A DNA stretch of 64,000 bases, taken from Leptospira sp. 96542 (GTDB lineage: Bacteria > Spirochaetota > Leptospiria > Leptospirales > Leptospiraceae). A program made the translations under genes and the position numbers. The stretch covers positions 1 through 64,000 of the forward strand of contig JARJFC010000007.1 in NCBI GenBank assembly GCA_029310945.1, written 5' to 3'. This document shows, piece after piece, positions 56,539-64,000 of this stretch. Position 1 is the first letter of the stretch. Every line of letters starts with the position of its first letter. The notes under the pieces are model-generated. The model saw only the letters and a list, made by a program, of their open reading frames with translations, had not been told where the DNA came from and ran no database searches.

Positions 56539-57357
56539 TTATGCACAGTGCAATAAATCATGGTTTGAAGCTTTTAGTTTCAATTTCCCTCGCTGGATTT
56601 CATTTCGCACTTGTTTTCTTGAAATTCCAAGGTATTTAACAATCTCCCTTTCTGAGAAAAAACTTCTGTTATCCGCACAATCCCTTTGGCGTATCCAATG
56701 TCTTTTCTGTTTGAGATACCAAAGCCTACGATTCGGATCCTTAGTTTCATACAGAAGGCGAGTGTACCGCAAAATGACGGATTTGATTTTGGCATCTTTT
56801 TTTTCGCGTTTGGATTTTCGCAATTCATACCCCCTTTCAAAATCTTCCCAGAGAATATTCTTTTCACGTAATTTCCATATAAACAATTGTTTCGCCGATT
56901 TTGGAAATGGAATGCCAAATTTTAAACAAAGTATAAGGGACGTACGTGCACCTAGTTTCAAAAGTTCGAAGGATATTGACTGGGGAATATCTTGCGTTTC
57001 CGAAATTTCAGGTGCGGATTCTACCTGTTTATCACGCCATAACTGCAAATAAACTTGTTTTGCATCCAAATTATTGGCAGCCCGAAATCGATTTCTGTAT
57101 TGATTGAAGGCAAAAGTGACAAAAAAACCCATGACGTGCGTTAGTTGGTATGCAAGAGAGAGTTTCCACATTTTTGGAAACACCTCGAGTATCGCGAGTA
57201 AAATTTCTGAACCTTCATCCTCTGTGATTCTACGTTTTTTTGACAACCGATCCACCATCCATATGGGAAGGGAACTTTTCAGTGGTTCTGGATTGTTTTC
57301 GAGCCGCGCTTTTTGCACGTTTTGGAGTAAGTTTGCATCGCATATTTTTGGTAACAT
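56539..57357 (-). CDS. Hypothetical protein with a C-terminal HTH
   Basis: A 272-residue basic protein. The tail SEREIVKYLGISRKQVRNEI looks like a helix-turn-helix of the sigma-region-4 or MerR type. The middle (YQLTHVMGFFVTFAFNQYRN; FIWKLREKNILWEDFERGY) is helical and has no clear family. It may be a DNA-binding regulator. Upstream, 57358-57438 is short. It is followed by the STAS gene after 66 bases, which would fit a regulatory pair. Sigma-factor descent cannot be shown by eye. Confidence 0.6.
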   Translation of the reverse strand: MLPKICDANLLQNVQKARLENNPEPLKSSLPIWMVDRLSKKRRITEDEGSEILLAILEVFPKMWKLSLAYQLTHVMGFFVTFAFNQYRNRFRAANNLDAKQVYLQLWRDKQVESAPEISETQDIPQSISFELLKLGARTSLILCLKFGIPFPKSAKQLFIWKLREKNILWEDFERGYELRKSKREKKDAKIKSVILRYTRLLYETKDPNRRLWYLKQKRHWIRQRDCADNRSFFSEREIVKYLGISRKQVRNEIQRGKLKLKASNHDLLHCA

Positions 57358-57438
57358 AGGCGGAAACTATCCACAGACCGTAAACTTTGTGAACTCGAAT
57401 ATTTTGTAGCGGGATTCGCTAAGTGCAATAATGCGAAG

Positions 57439-58830
57439 TTAAACGGTAAAAACACGAACTTTTTCTTTCTTTTTTTTCCAGACCAGAAAAAGAACCGCCA
57501 AACTAACGTGAATGAGGTTAAAAAAAACGAAAGGGAGATAGTTTAGAACCGAAACTCCGAGAGATGCCGACATAAAAGCGCCGCAACTATTCCACGGAAT
57601 GAGGGGTGATGTGATGGTTCCTGAATCTTCGAGAGACCTCGATACATCCTTGGCAGGTACGGCATTTTCCGAAGCTAAGTTTCGGTAAGCTCTCGCAGGA
57701 ATCACAAGGGAAAGGTATTGATCCGCCGTTACCAAATTGAGAAAAAATGAAGTACCCATACAGGCGAGGAGAAGGTCAGATTGGTTCAAAATATATGTTT
57801 TGATTCTGTTTAATAATTCGAGTAAATAGCCCATACCTTCCACCACACCCCCAAACCAAACAGCAGAGAGGATGAGGGCTTCCGTAGAAAGAATCGCAGC
57901 AATCCCCCCACCACTGAGGAAAGTATCCAAACGTTGGTCACCCGTTGTCGACTGGTACCCAAAAATAAGGGAGTGGAGGAAGTCGAAAAGATTTTGAATG
58001 GGGTTTTCCAAAAGCAAATAGGAAGAAAGAATCCCCAAAACCAAGCAGATTCTAACATGGAACCGGAGTAACGATGAACCAAAAACGAGTACAACGGGAA
58101 TCAAATGTTTCCAAGAAATATTTTTTTGGAAATGAAAATCGAAAGGGATTGAATCCAACGAACGATCGTTTAAAGAAAACGAATTTAGAACAAAACAATT
58201 TAATATTAAATATAAAAAAACGGAAATCAAAAAACTGATACAAGTTGTTTTGAGCATATGGAAAATATGATCAGTGATGCGGACATGAGTGAGGCTCGAT
58301 GCTAAATTGGTTGTGTCTGATAAAGGTGAAAGTTTATCACCAAAATAACAGCCGCTAACGATTGCCCCGGCTGTCATCACATTTGGAAAACCAAGGACTT
58401 CACCCACTCCCATAAAAGCCACACCTAGCGTTCCTGCCGTTGTCCAAGAAGAACCAGAAACCAAAGCTGCAAGAGCAGATGCGATACAAATTGCGGGCAA
58501 AAACATAATTGGCTGAATCCATAAAAGCCCGATTTGGATCATGGTAGTGAGAACTCCAACATGAGCGAACGCTGCGATGAGCATTCCAACAAATACCAAA
58601 ATTTCCATAGCAGGCAAAACCGATTGAAAGTTCTTTCGAATACTAGAAAATAGAAACAGACGAGAGGATTTGATTCTTTGCAAAAAAGATAATAATCCTG
58701 AAACGAGTAGAGCAATATGATGGGGATAAGTGACTGTGAATATGAGTTTAAAAAATAAGATTGCGAGAGTAAGGTAAAATAGAGGTGAGAGAGAAAATAA
58801 AATTGGTTTTTTCTCTCTACGAATTTCCAT
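57439..58830 (-). CDS. nhaC: NhaC-type Na+/H+ antiporter
   Basis: A 463-residue membrane protein with about eleven to twelve helices. SALAALVSGSSWTTAGTLGV and SGCYFGDKLSPLSDTTNLAS are hallmark NhaC motifs, with a second half-repeat DSGTITSPLIPWNSCGAFMS near the C-terminus. It exchanges sodium for protons across the inner membrane. It starts one base after the end of the NRAMP-like gene, so they are co-transcribed. One start at 58830 is used. Confidence 0.9.
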   Translation of the reverse strand: MEIRREKKPILFSLSPLFYLTLAILFFKLIFTVTYPHHIALLVSGLLSFLQRIKSSRLFLFSSIRKNFQSVLPAMEILVFVGMLIAAFAHVGVLTTMIQIGLLWIQPIMFLPAICIASALAALVSGSSWTTAGTLGVAFMGVGEVLGFPNVMTAGAIVSGCYFGDKLSPLSDTTNLASSLTHVRITDHIFHMLKTTCISFLISVFLYLILNCFVLNSFSLNDRSLDSIPFDFHFQKNISWKHLIPVVLVFGSSLLRFHVRICLVLGILSSYLLLENPIQNLFDFLHSLIFGYQSTTGDQRLDTFLSGGGIAAILSTEALILSAVWFGGVVEGMGYLLELLNRIKTYILNQSDLLLACMGTSFFLNLVTADQYLSLVIPARAYRNLASENAVPAKDVSRSLEDSGTITSPLIPWNSCGAFMSASLGVSVLNYLPFVFFNLIHVSLAVLFLVWKKKKEKVRVFTV

Positions 58831-60087
58831 TTATAAGTAAGTAATTTTAATATAATAAATTGAAAATCCAAATAAAAATAAAATACCAATCCACGATAAT
58901 AAATTCATCCATGGTTTTGGCCTTTCTTCTTTAGGAATTTCTTTTCCAAATAAAATCAAATGGTGGATTACAGCAAGTATCGGCGCATTCAGGAAAGAAA
59001 CGGTAGTTGCAAAATCAACAAGTGATTTCATATTAGATTGAAAAAAATATAGGATACAAATTGCACCCACACCTACGATTAGGATCCAAAACCAATATAA
59101 GTTTTCAAGATTAGTATTTTTAAATTTTGTGATGACCCTTCTTGTCGCATTTGAGACAACCCTCGGATAAGCATCAAAACAAGTGAGTGTGGTTGAAAAC
59201 ATAGTAAAAAAAGCTGCCACAAGTATAATGGGATATGCCCAACTCCCTATGGCTGTTGTATACAATTGAACCAGTTCGGATGCGAATTTTGCAGCTTGTG
59301 CAGAAAACTCAACACCGGTATTGTACATCATGTTTGAACCTAAAATCAAAAAACAAATTGCTAAAAATGTTGTACCCAGATAACCGATGTTAAAATCAAT
59401 CATTGCGTATTTCATTGGCGGTAAGTTACCATCTTTGTCTTTTTTTTCCAAAGTCCAATCAGATTGCCACACGGCAGCTTCAATGGGGATGGGCATCCAA
59501 CCCATGAGTGCGATTAAAAATGCGATATCCCCCAAGTTTTCGATGGCAAAGGTTTTTCCGGGTGTTTCTAATTTTGGAACATTTGCAAAAAACGAAACTG
59601 AAACTGCAATGATAGTGGCAATGGTGAGTAAAACAACAATCCACTTCATTAAAAAATCAAGGGCTGAAAATTTTCCTAAAGCAAGTAGTAACAAACAAAA
59701 AACTAAGATGACGGAACAAAGTAACCAAGGCTCCATTTTTAAACCCAACAAATTGGAAAAAAGCCCCGATGTAACGAGTGTTACTGTTGCAACGATGATA
59801 CACATCGTACCAACTGAAATAAGGAAAAAAATCCAAATAGGAACCCTTCCCAAACTTTCATAACCATCAAGTAGAGATTTTTTGGTGATGATTGTGTATT
59901 TCGTACCCACCATAAAAAAAGGGTATTTAATCAAATTGGCAAATATAACAACGAAGAGCAGACCATAACCATACACTGCGCCTGCGCGCGTGGACTGGAC
60001 GAGGTGGGAAACACCCACCGCTGCGCCTGCATAAAGTAGACCAGGTCCAATGAACTGAAGAGAGGGAAATCGTTTGAAAACTGACAT
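58831..60087 (-). CDS. NRAMP-superfamily transporter lacking the canonical metal motifs
   Basis: A 418-residue protein with about eleven helices in the NRAMP arrangement (ATG at 60087; nine extra codons upstream are unlikely). The TM1 signature DPGN is replaced: GPGLLYAGAAVGVSHLVQST reads GVSH where the metal-binding Asp and Asn stand. TM6, normally MPH, reads MGWMPIPIEAAVWQS. The rest (RAGAVYGYGLL; TMFSTTLTCFDAYPRVV) is NRAMP-like. It may carry another ion, such as magnesium, or another substrate. It is co-transcribed with nhaC. Family membership is by eye; the substrate is unknown. Confidence 0.75.
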   Translation of the reverse strand: MSVFKRFPSLQFIGPGLLYAGAAVGVSHLVQSTRAGAVYGYGLLFVVIFANLIKYPFFMVGTKYTIITKKSLLDGYESLGRVPIWIFFLISVGTMCIIVATVTLVTSGLFSNLLGLKMEPWLLCSVILVFCLLLLALGKFSALDFLMKWIVVLLTIATIIAVSVSFFANVPKLETPGKTFAIENLGDIAFLIALMGWMPIPIEAAVWQSDWTLEKKDKDGNLPPMKYAMIDFNIGYLGTTFLAICFLILGSNMMYNTGVEFSAQAAKFASELVQLYTTAIGSWAYPIILVAAFFTMFSTTLTCFDAYPRVVSNATRRVITKFKNTNLENLYWFWILIVGVGAICILYFFQSNMKSLVDFATTVSFLNAPILAVIHHLILFGKEIPKEERPKPWMNLLSWIGILFLFGFSIYYIKITYL

Positions 60088-60210
60088 TTTTTGTCTATTT
60101 GTCAGTAGCCACAAGCGGGATCAATTGCGAATTTATCTCACAACACTTTAGTTTTTTAATTTTTCTAAAATTGTGAAGAAATTGCCAAACGAATGGATGC
60201 AAAATTAGGC

Positions 60211-61395
60211 TTAAATTTGAATTTCGACATCCGTCGTTGGGAAAGCAACACAGGAATGAATCCAACCAAACTTTTTATCCGACTTTCGAATTTTTGCTTC
60301 CTTCGGACTGAATACCTCGCCTGATTTCAATCGCACCCGGCACAAACTACATTCGCCAGAACGGCAAGCATTCTCAGTAAAGTATCCATTTCGTTCTAAA
60401 CTATTGAGAAGTGGTTCTCCCGCCGCTACTTCGAATGCCTCATTTTTTCCTACTTTTATCGTTAATGAATCACCTTGTTTTACTCCGCGAGGCCAATCAG
60501 ACATTCGCATAACGTCCGTTGGTGGTCCATTGCTTTCAATAAGGATACGTCTGGATTTGACACCAAGTTCTGCAAGTAACTGAACACAATGATCATTAAA
60601 TGGTGTTGGACCACAGATATAATACATTTTCGAAGGAGCATCAGAAATTAACGTTTGCAATATGGGAAGATTTAGCCTTCCAAGATAACCTTTATAATCA
60701 GGATTTGTTCCTCGAGAAATGAATTCGGTTAAACGAAAATTTTTGTGTTTTGTTTCTAATTCACGCAACTCATCGATGAAAATTCGATCTTCTTCAAAAC
60801 TATTCGAATAAATAATATGAAACTGAAACGATCCTTGGGAAGCGAGAATGTATTTTAACATACTCATAGCAGGGGCAATCCCTGAACCGCCAGCAATGAA
60901 TACCAAATCCGAACCATGAAAGAGAGGATTATGATGATAAGAACCCATTGGTCCTGATGTTTGGAAGATTTGGCCTTCTTTTACATCACCTAGTAGATAG
61001 GGACTCACAAAACCACCTTCTGCCCGTTTTATGGTCAATTCATAAAAATTTAGGTCTGTTGGTGATGAGGAAATGGAATACGGTCTAGCTGTCAAAACAC
61101 CAGAAACGTTAACAAATAAATTGATGTATTGCCCAGCTTGGAAAGGAGGTAGGGAATTTCCATCCACAGAGACCAGTTGGAATGTTTTCGTGGACGGGGT
61201 ATCAATTCTAATTTTTTTTACAATTAAGTTTAATCTCTTTGGGTGGAGACGACCTATCGTTTGTCGAACGTTACCCTTTTCTTCTGCAAAGTTTGAGCCT
61301 TTGGATTCTAATTCTCCCTTTTTGATCACAGCTTCCCGAAAGCCAGGAACAAAATTGAGAACATTCGATTCGGAATCGTTATTTATACTAGACAT
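60211..61395 (-). CDS. FAD/NAD(P)-dependent reductase with C-terminal [2Fe-2S] ferredoxin domain
   Basis: A 394-residue electron-transfer protein. An N-terminal extension (about 1-50) precedes the FAD domain with RPYSISSSPTDLNFYELTIK and the NAD(P) domain with FIAGGSGIAPAMSMLKYI and YYICGPTPFNDHCVQLL. The C-terminal plant-type [2Fe-2S] domain has CRSGECSLCRVRLKSGEVF and a fourth cysteine in HSCVAFP. It fits reductase components such as those of monooxygenases and desaturases. ATG at 61395 has GAAGGG nearby. It follows the FAD oxidoreductase gene by 48 bases and is a likely partner of it or of a distant oxygenase. Confidence 0.92.
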   Translation of the reverse strand: MSSINNDSESNVLNFVPGFREAVIKKGELESKGSNFAEEKGNVRQTIGRLHPKRLNLIVKKIRIDTPSTKTFQLVSVDGNSLPPFQAGQYINLFVNVSGVLTARPYSISSSPTDLNFYELTIKRAEGGFVSPYLLGDVKEGQIFQTSGPMGSYHHNPLFHGSDLVFIAGGSGIAPAMSMLKYILASQGSFQFHIIYSNSFEEDRIFIDELRELETKHKNFRLTEFISRGTNPDYKGYLGRLNLPILQTLISDAPSKMYYICGPTPFNDHCVQLLAELGVKSRRILIESNGPPTDVMRMSDWPRGVKQGDSLTIKVGKNEAFEVAAGEPLLNSLERNGYFTENACRSGECSLCRVRLKSGEVFSPKEAKIRKSDKKFGWIHSCVAFPTTDVEIQI

Positions 61396-61443
61396 GATTT
61401 TTTCCCTTCTTCTCCGTATTTTTTCTTCGATGATTAAAAGCTC

Positions 61444-62979
61444 TCAATTTTGGAGAGATTGATTTTGTAATTTCCGCCTTGATTTCAAACGTTTCATTAC
61501 TTTTCGAGCAGTGTTGTAACCATTGATATAGGTTGGCTGAAAACCTCCCATACTTGTCCAACTACTCGCCGAATAAAGTCCTTCAATTGCGTCGAGAGAA
61601 TCGCGCATTAAGTGTCCGTCTTGTAACGTCTGTTTGAATCCGTAAATAGCGCCGCCTGGGGTATTCAAATACCGCATCATAGTCAACGGTGTTGCGACTT
61701 CTGCTTTTTCGATGTGTTCTCTAATTTTAGGATAAGCTTTTTCAACAAGATCAATGAGTTTTTCACCAAACTCATATTTTGTGGAAAAATATTTTTCTTT
61801 CGGAATATTTTTCCAAGCTTCGCCATATTGTAACGCCACGAGTGTCACTACTGTTTTACCTTTGGGGGCAAGGTCTTCATCAATAAAATTATAACAGGTA
61901 ACCATTCCCCAATCAGGAGCATCCAAACTGTACATCCTTTCTTCGGTAACTTCCTTGTCCGAGGTTGTCATTACAAAAGTAGAAGCTGTTTGGAATCCAA
62001 GCTCTTCTGGTGAACAATCCAAGCCTAAATACAGGCAAACTGCCGACACCCCCATCCTTCTCGATTGAAAATCCTTTAAGACCGATGCGGGTGGGGTTTC
62101 CATATCGAGCATCTCATGATAAGTAATGAGGGGGCTTGCGTTAGAAACTACTGAATCACAGGATACAGTTTCACCTGATTCGAGTAATACGCCACGAACT
62201 TCTCCATTTTCAGTAAAAATCTTTTGAGCCGCGCAATGGAAACGAACTTCTCCACCAGCCTCTTCGAAGGAAGAGAGGAGAGCGCTCGATAACATTTGAG
62301 ACCCACCTTTGATATGCCACGGTTTGTACACACAGTAAAAGTATAACATTCCGATGAACTCTGCAAAAACCAAATCCGTTGTTGGGATTCCAACATAACT
62401 CCAATAAGGCGTAATTACATTAATTAAATCTTCATTTTTAAAAAATTCTCTTAAAACTTCGCTAGTGGAACGTAAACCAAAGGCTGAAAAATTTGGGCAT
62501 TTCGTGCGAATTTTTTCTGGATCGTTCGAAAGTCGCACGCGAGGTAAAATAAAGTAGTATTCATTCACCACTGCTTCACTCAAAAGAAAAAATCTTTCAA
62601 TGGATTCACTTTCATTTGGAAATAGACTTTTAAGATGGAGTTTCAATTCGTTCCAATCTGCAGGTAAAGTAACATCGATACGCCCAGGAACAATGATACG
62701 ATACAATTCGTGTTCTTGAACGAGTTCAATTTTTTTTAGAATGCCAAGTTCTTCAAAAATCCTACGCATGATAAAAGGATTCGATTCTGTCCCCACTCCA
62801 CTCAATTGGTGCAGAGCCACTTCAAATTCGAAATCACCCCGAACAAAAGAAGTTGCACAGCCCCCAGGGACATTATGCCTTTCGAGAAGTAGGGTTTTTG
62901 AACCCTCTCGTTGCAAACGAGTGGCCGCCATCAAACCAGCATTGCCTGCACCGATGACTACGGTATCATAATGAAGCAT
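61444..62979 (-). CDS. Phytoene-desaturase/retinol-saturase-like FAD oxidoreductase
   Basis: A 511-residue protein of the CrtI/CrtISO/RetSat group: the dinucleotide motif YDTVVIGAGNAGLMAATRLQ, followed by LLLERHNVPGGCATSF and DFEFEVALHQLSGVG. The C-terminal YSASSWTSMGGFQPTYINGY is the FAD-binding signature. It could desaturate, isomerise or saturate a lipid or carotenoid; no carotenoid synthase is in the window. The ribosome site GGGAG is well placed before ATG at 62979. It is divergent from the TetR gene across a 147-base region containing a 21-bp palindrome. Confidence 0.85.
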   Translation of the reverse strand: MLHYDTVVIGAGNAGLMAATRLQREGSKTLLLERHNVPGGCATSFVRGDFEFEVALHQLSGVGTESNPFIMRRIFEELGILKKIELVQEHELYRIIVPGRIDVTLPADWNELKLHLKSLFPNESESIERFFLLSEAVVNEYYFILPRVRLSNDPEKIRTKCPNFSAFGLRSTSEVLREFFKNEDLINVITPYWSYVGIPTTDLVFAEFIGMLYFYCVYKPWHIKGGSQMLSSALLSSFEEAGGEVRFHCAAQKIFTENGEVRGVLLESGETVSCDSVVSNASPLITYHEMLDMETPPASVLKDFQSRRMGVSAVCLYLGLDCSPEELGFQTASTFVMTTSDKEVTEERMYSLDAPDWGMVTCYNFIDEDLAPKGKTVVTLVALQYGEAWKNIPKEKYFSTKYEFGEKLIDLVEKAYPKIREHIEKAEVATPLTMMRYLNTPGGAIYGFKQTLQDGHLMRDSLDAIEGLYSASSWTSMGGFQPTYINGYNTARKVMKRLKSRRKLQNQSLQN

Positions 62980-63017
62980 TTATTTCTCCCAGTAGGTTTC
63001 ACCTTTTACGAACGATA

Positions 63018-63038
63018 AATCTTTACACCGTAAAGATT
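63018..63038. promoter_or_regulatory. Candidate TetR-family operator palindrome
   Basis: AATCTTTAC (63018-63026), centre ACC, GTAAAGATT (63030-63038): nine-base arms are perfectly symmetric. It lies between the divergent FAD oxidoreductase gene (start 62979) and the TetR-type gene (start 63127), 38 bases from the former and 88 from the latter. Size and position are those of a TetR operator. No second copy was found in the window. Confidence 0.7.
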
Positions 63039-63126
63039 GCAATCATTTTTTTACCTTCGTAAAAATAGAATTTTTCGATCCATGAAAAGACTTTACCCAA
63101 TCGTTTGGTAATTCTTAAAGGATGTA

Positions 63127-63756
63127 ATGCCTAGGAAAAAACAAAACCTCGAAAAACAAATAAGCACCTATCATCATGGAGACCTTCGTGCCACGCTCAT
63201 TCTTGCAGCTCGAAAACTTTTGCAAAAAAATGGGTATGAGGCAATCTCACTCCGATCCATCGCATCGGAAATCGGTGTCACACATATGGCTCCCTACGCA
63301 CATTTTAAAGGGAAACAAGAATTATTACAGGCAGTAGCCGCTTCTGGTTACGATGAATTGGCTGCTAATATGCTAACAACACAGAAAAAAAATCCGAAAA
63401 CCCGTGGGCATTCTTTGGCTTACCATTATGGGGTAGAATACATCCAATTTGCATTAGGAAATCCTAATCTTTACCGTTTGATGATGAACCAAATTAATTT
63501 TGATCAAAAAACAAAAATGGAAATTCCCGATCGTGAATTATGGGTTAGTTCCCAGCGCCCATTTCGATTGTTGTATGCAGCCTTTGCAAACGAAGGTTCT
63601 GGCAAAGATCTTGCGCATGCAAAGGCTTTGGGTGCTTGGGCCATCGTCCATGGGATTGCATCTCTAGCAATCGAAGGTCATTTGGTTCTACCCCGAGGGA
63701 TGGATATAATTCAATTATTCAAAACAACTGTTGGTTCCTCTATGGAGTTGGAATAA
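63127..63756 (+). CDS. TetR/AcrR-family transcriptional regulator
   Basis: A 209-residue regulator. The HTH is in the first 65 residues: TYHHGDLRATLILAARKLLQ, then ISLRSIASEIGVTHMAPYAH and FKGKQELLQAVAASGYDEL. The C-terminal domain (about 85-200; LAYHYGVEYIQFALGNPNLY and RLMMNQINF) resembles the WHG/TetR_C_33 type. ATG at 63127 has AAAGGATG just upstream. It probably represses the divergent oxidoreductase operon and itself through the palindrome at 63018-63038. The ligand is unknown, perhaps a fatty acyl compound. Confidence 0.92.
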   Translation: MPRKKQNLEKQISTYHHGDLRATLILAARKLLQKNGYEAISLRSIASEIGVTHMAPYAHFKGKQELLQAVAASGYDELAANMLTTQKKNPKTRGHSLAYHYGVEYIQFALGNPNLYRLMMNQINFDQKTKMEIPDRELWVSSQRPFRLLYAAFANEGSGKDLAHAKALGAWAIVHGIASLAIEGHLVLPRGMDIIQLFKTTVGSSMELE

Positions 63757-63818
63757 CATAACAAACGATAAATAATAAAATTGAATCATCATTAAGTTTA
63801 CGCTCCCCTTTTGTTTCT

Positions 63819-63836
63819 TCGATAAAATATTATCGA
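63819..63836. promoter_or_regulatory. Inverted repeat after the TetR gene
   Basis: TCGATAA (63819-63825), loop AATA, TTATCGA (63830-63836) is a perfect 7-bp stem. It is 62 bases after the TetR-gene stop and five bases before a small ORF. No T-run follows, so a terminator is doubtful; an operator or leader hairpin is possible. Confidence 0.35.
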
Positions 63837-63841
63837 CAATC

Positions 63842-63967
63842 ATGCGAATGTTCGAAATTATATTTTCAGTTAGCATTACTCTCGTTATCTGGCTGTCTGC
63901 AAATATTATTGCTGCCCAGGCATGGGTAGTGGCGACCGATCCTTCCGGCAAGTGGAGACAACCTTAA
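63842..63967 (+). CDS. Tiny membrane or secreted peptide, 41 residues
   Basis: An ORF from ATG at 63842 to TAA at 63967. The first part is a membrane segment (MFEIIFSVSITLVIWLSANI), then AAQAWVVATDPSGKWRQP. AQA would suit signal-peptidase cleavage, leaving an 18-residue tail. No ribosome site is clear. It could be a real small protein or the start of a gene with another exon frame lost at the window edge. Composition, with a hydrophobic stretch then a polar tail, is why it is reported. Confidence 0.35.
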   Translation: MRMFEIIFSVSITLVIWLSANIIAAQAWVVATDPSGKWRQP

Positions 63968-64000
63968 GTTCACAAATGTTTTTGGACTTAGGTGGGTAAA

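Noticed and set aside
1..64000. tRNA, rRNA, insertion sequences or prophage
   Set aside because: No transposase, integrase or phage structural protein and no tRNA-like cloverleaf was noticed by eye; a tRNAscan/Infernal run would be decisive.

Overview
The window reads as a chromosomal segment of a spirochaete, most probably Leptospira and perhaps the saprophytic branch. This rests on: a flagellar cluster with FlbB, FapA and the FlhF-FlhG-FliA set; lipoproteins with relaxed spirochaetal lipoboxes; LpxK; multidomain histidine kinase/SpoIIE phosphatases; many TTG and GTG starts; and AT-rich DNA. The species is inferred from gene content, not from a search. No rRNA, tRNA, prophage, transposase or CRISPR was seen.

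Layout. 1-1714: the end of a ferredoxin-like protein, a small zinc-ribbon protein and a lipoprotein. 1836-7813: fliI, then fliJ-flbB, with a 1052-residue receptor/kinase/REC/phosphatase gene between them on the opposite strand. 7929-15691: one long minus-strand run, read flhF, flhG, small membrane protein, fliA, fapA, two accessory genes, remA (DUF370), gmk. 15692-16371: no intact gene, but a 12-copy 34-bp tandem repeat. 16372-19628: split mnmD/mnmC, lpxK, hisE. 19726-24121: a secreted thioredoxin-TPR protein, UDP-glucose dehydrogenase, a Wzm/Wzt-type polysaccharide exporter and a small leader gene. 24398-33491: an outer-membrane protein, HEAT-repeat protein, response regulator, glycogen phosphorylase, DUF192, crotonase and a membrane SpoIIE phosphatase. 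33512-39207: a zinc-peptidase-like lipoprotein overlapping an outer-membrane protein, a 579-bp decayed gap, then a CheY-like protein and a PAS kinase. 39188-43469: purM, murI, an aminotransferase and an HtrA-type protease. 43473-56473: a PF10023-like peptidase, a giant propeller/TPR/CHAT-like protein, a lipoprotein, an AsmA-like protein and a STAS protein. 56539-60087: an HTH-tailed protein, an NhaC-type antiporter and an atypical NRAMP-family protein. 60211-63967: an oxidoreductase pair facing a TetR-family gene across a palindrome, then a tiny membrane ORF.

How the genes work together. The left third builds, places and times the periplasmic flagella; an identical 13-bp motif lies upstream of fliI and of flhF. 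Two SpoIIE phosphatases and one STAS protein suggest partner-switching signalling. The middle and right thirds are rich in envelope proteins. The most unusual items are the 34-bp repeat array, the giant protein whose C-terminal CHAT-like domain seems to have lost its catalytic residues, and the TetR-controlled FAD/[2Fe-2S] pair of unknown substrate.
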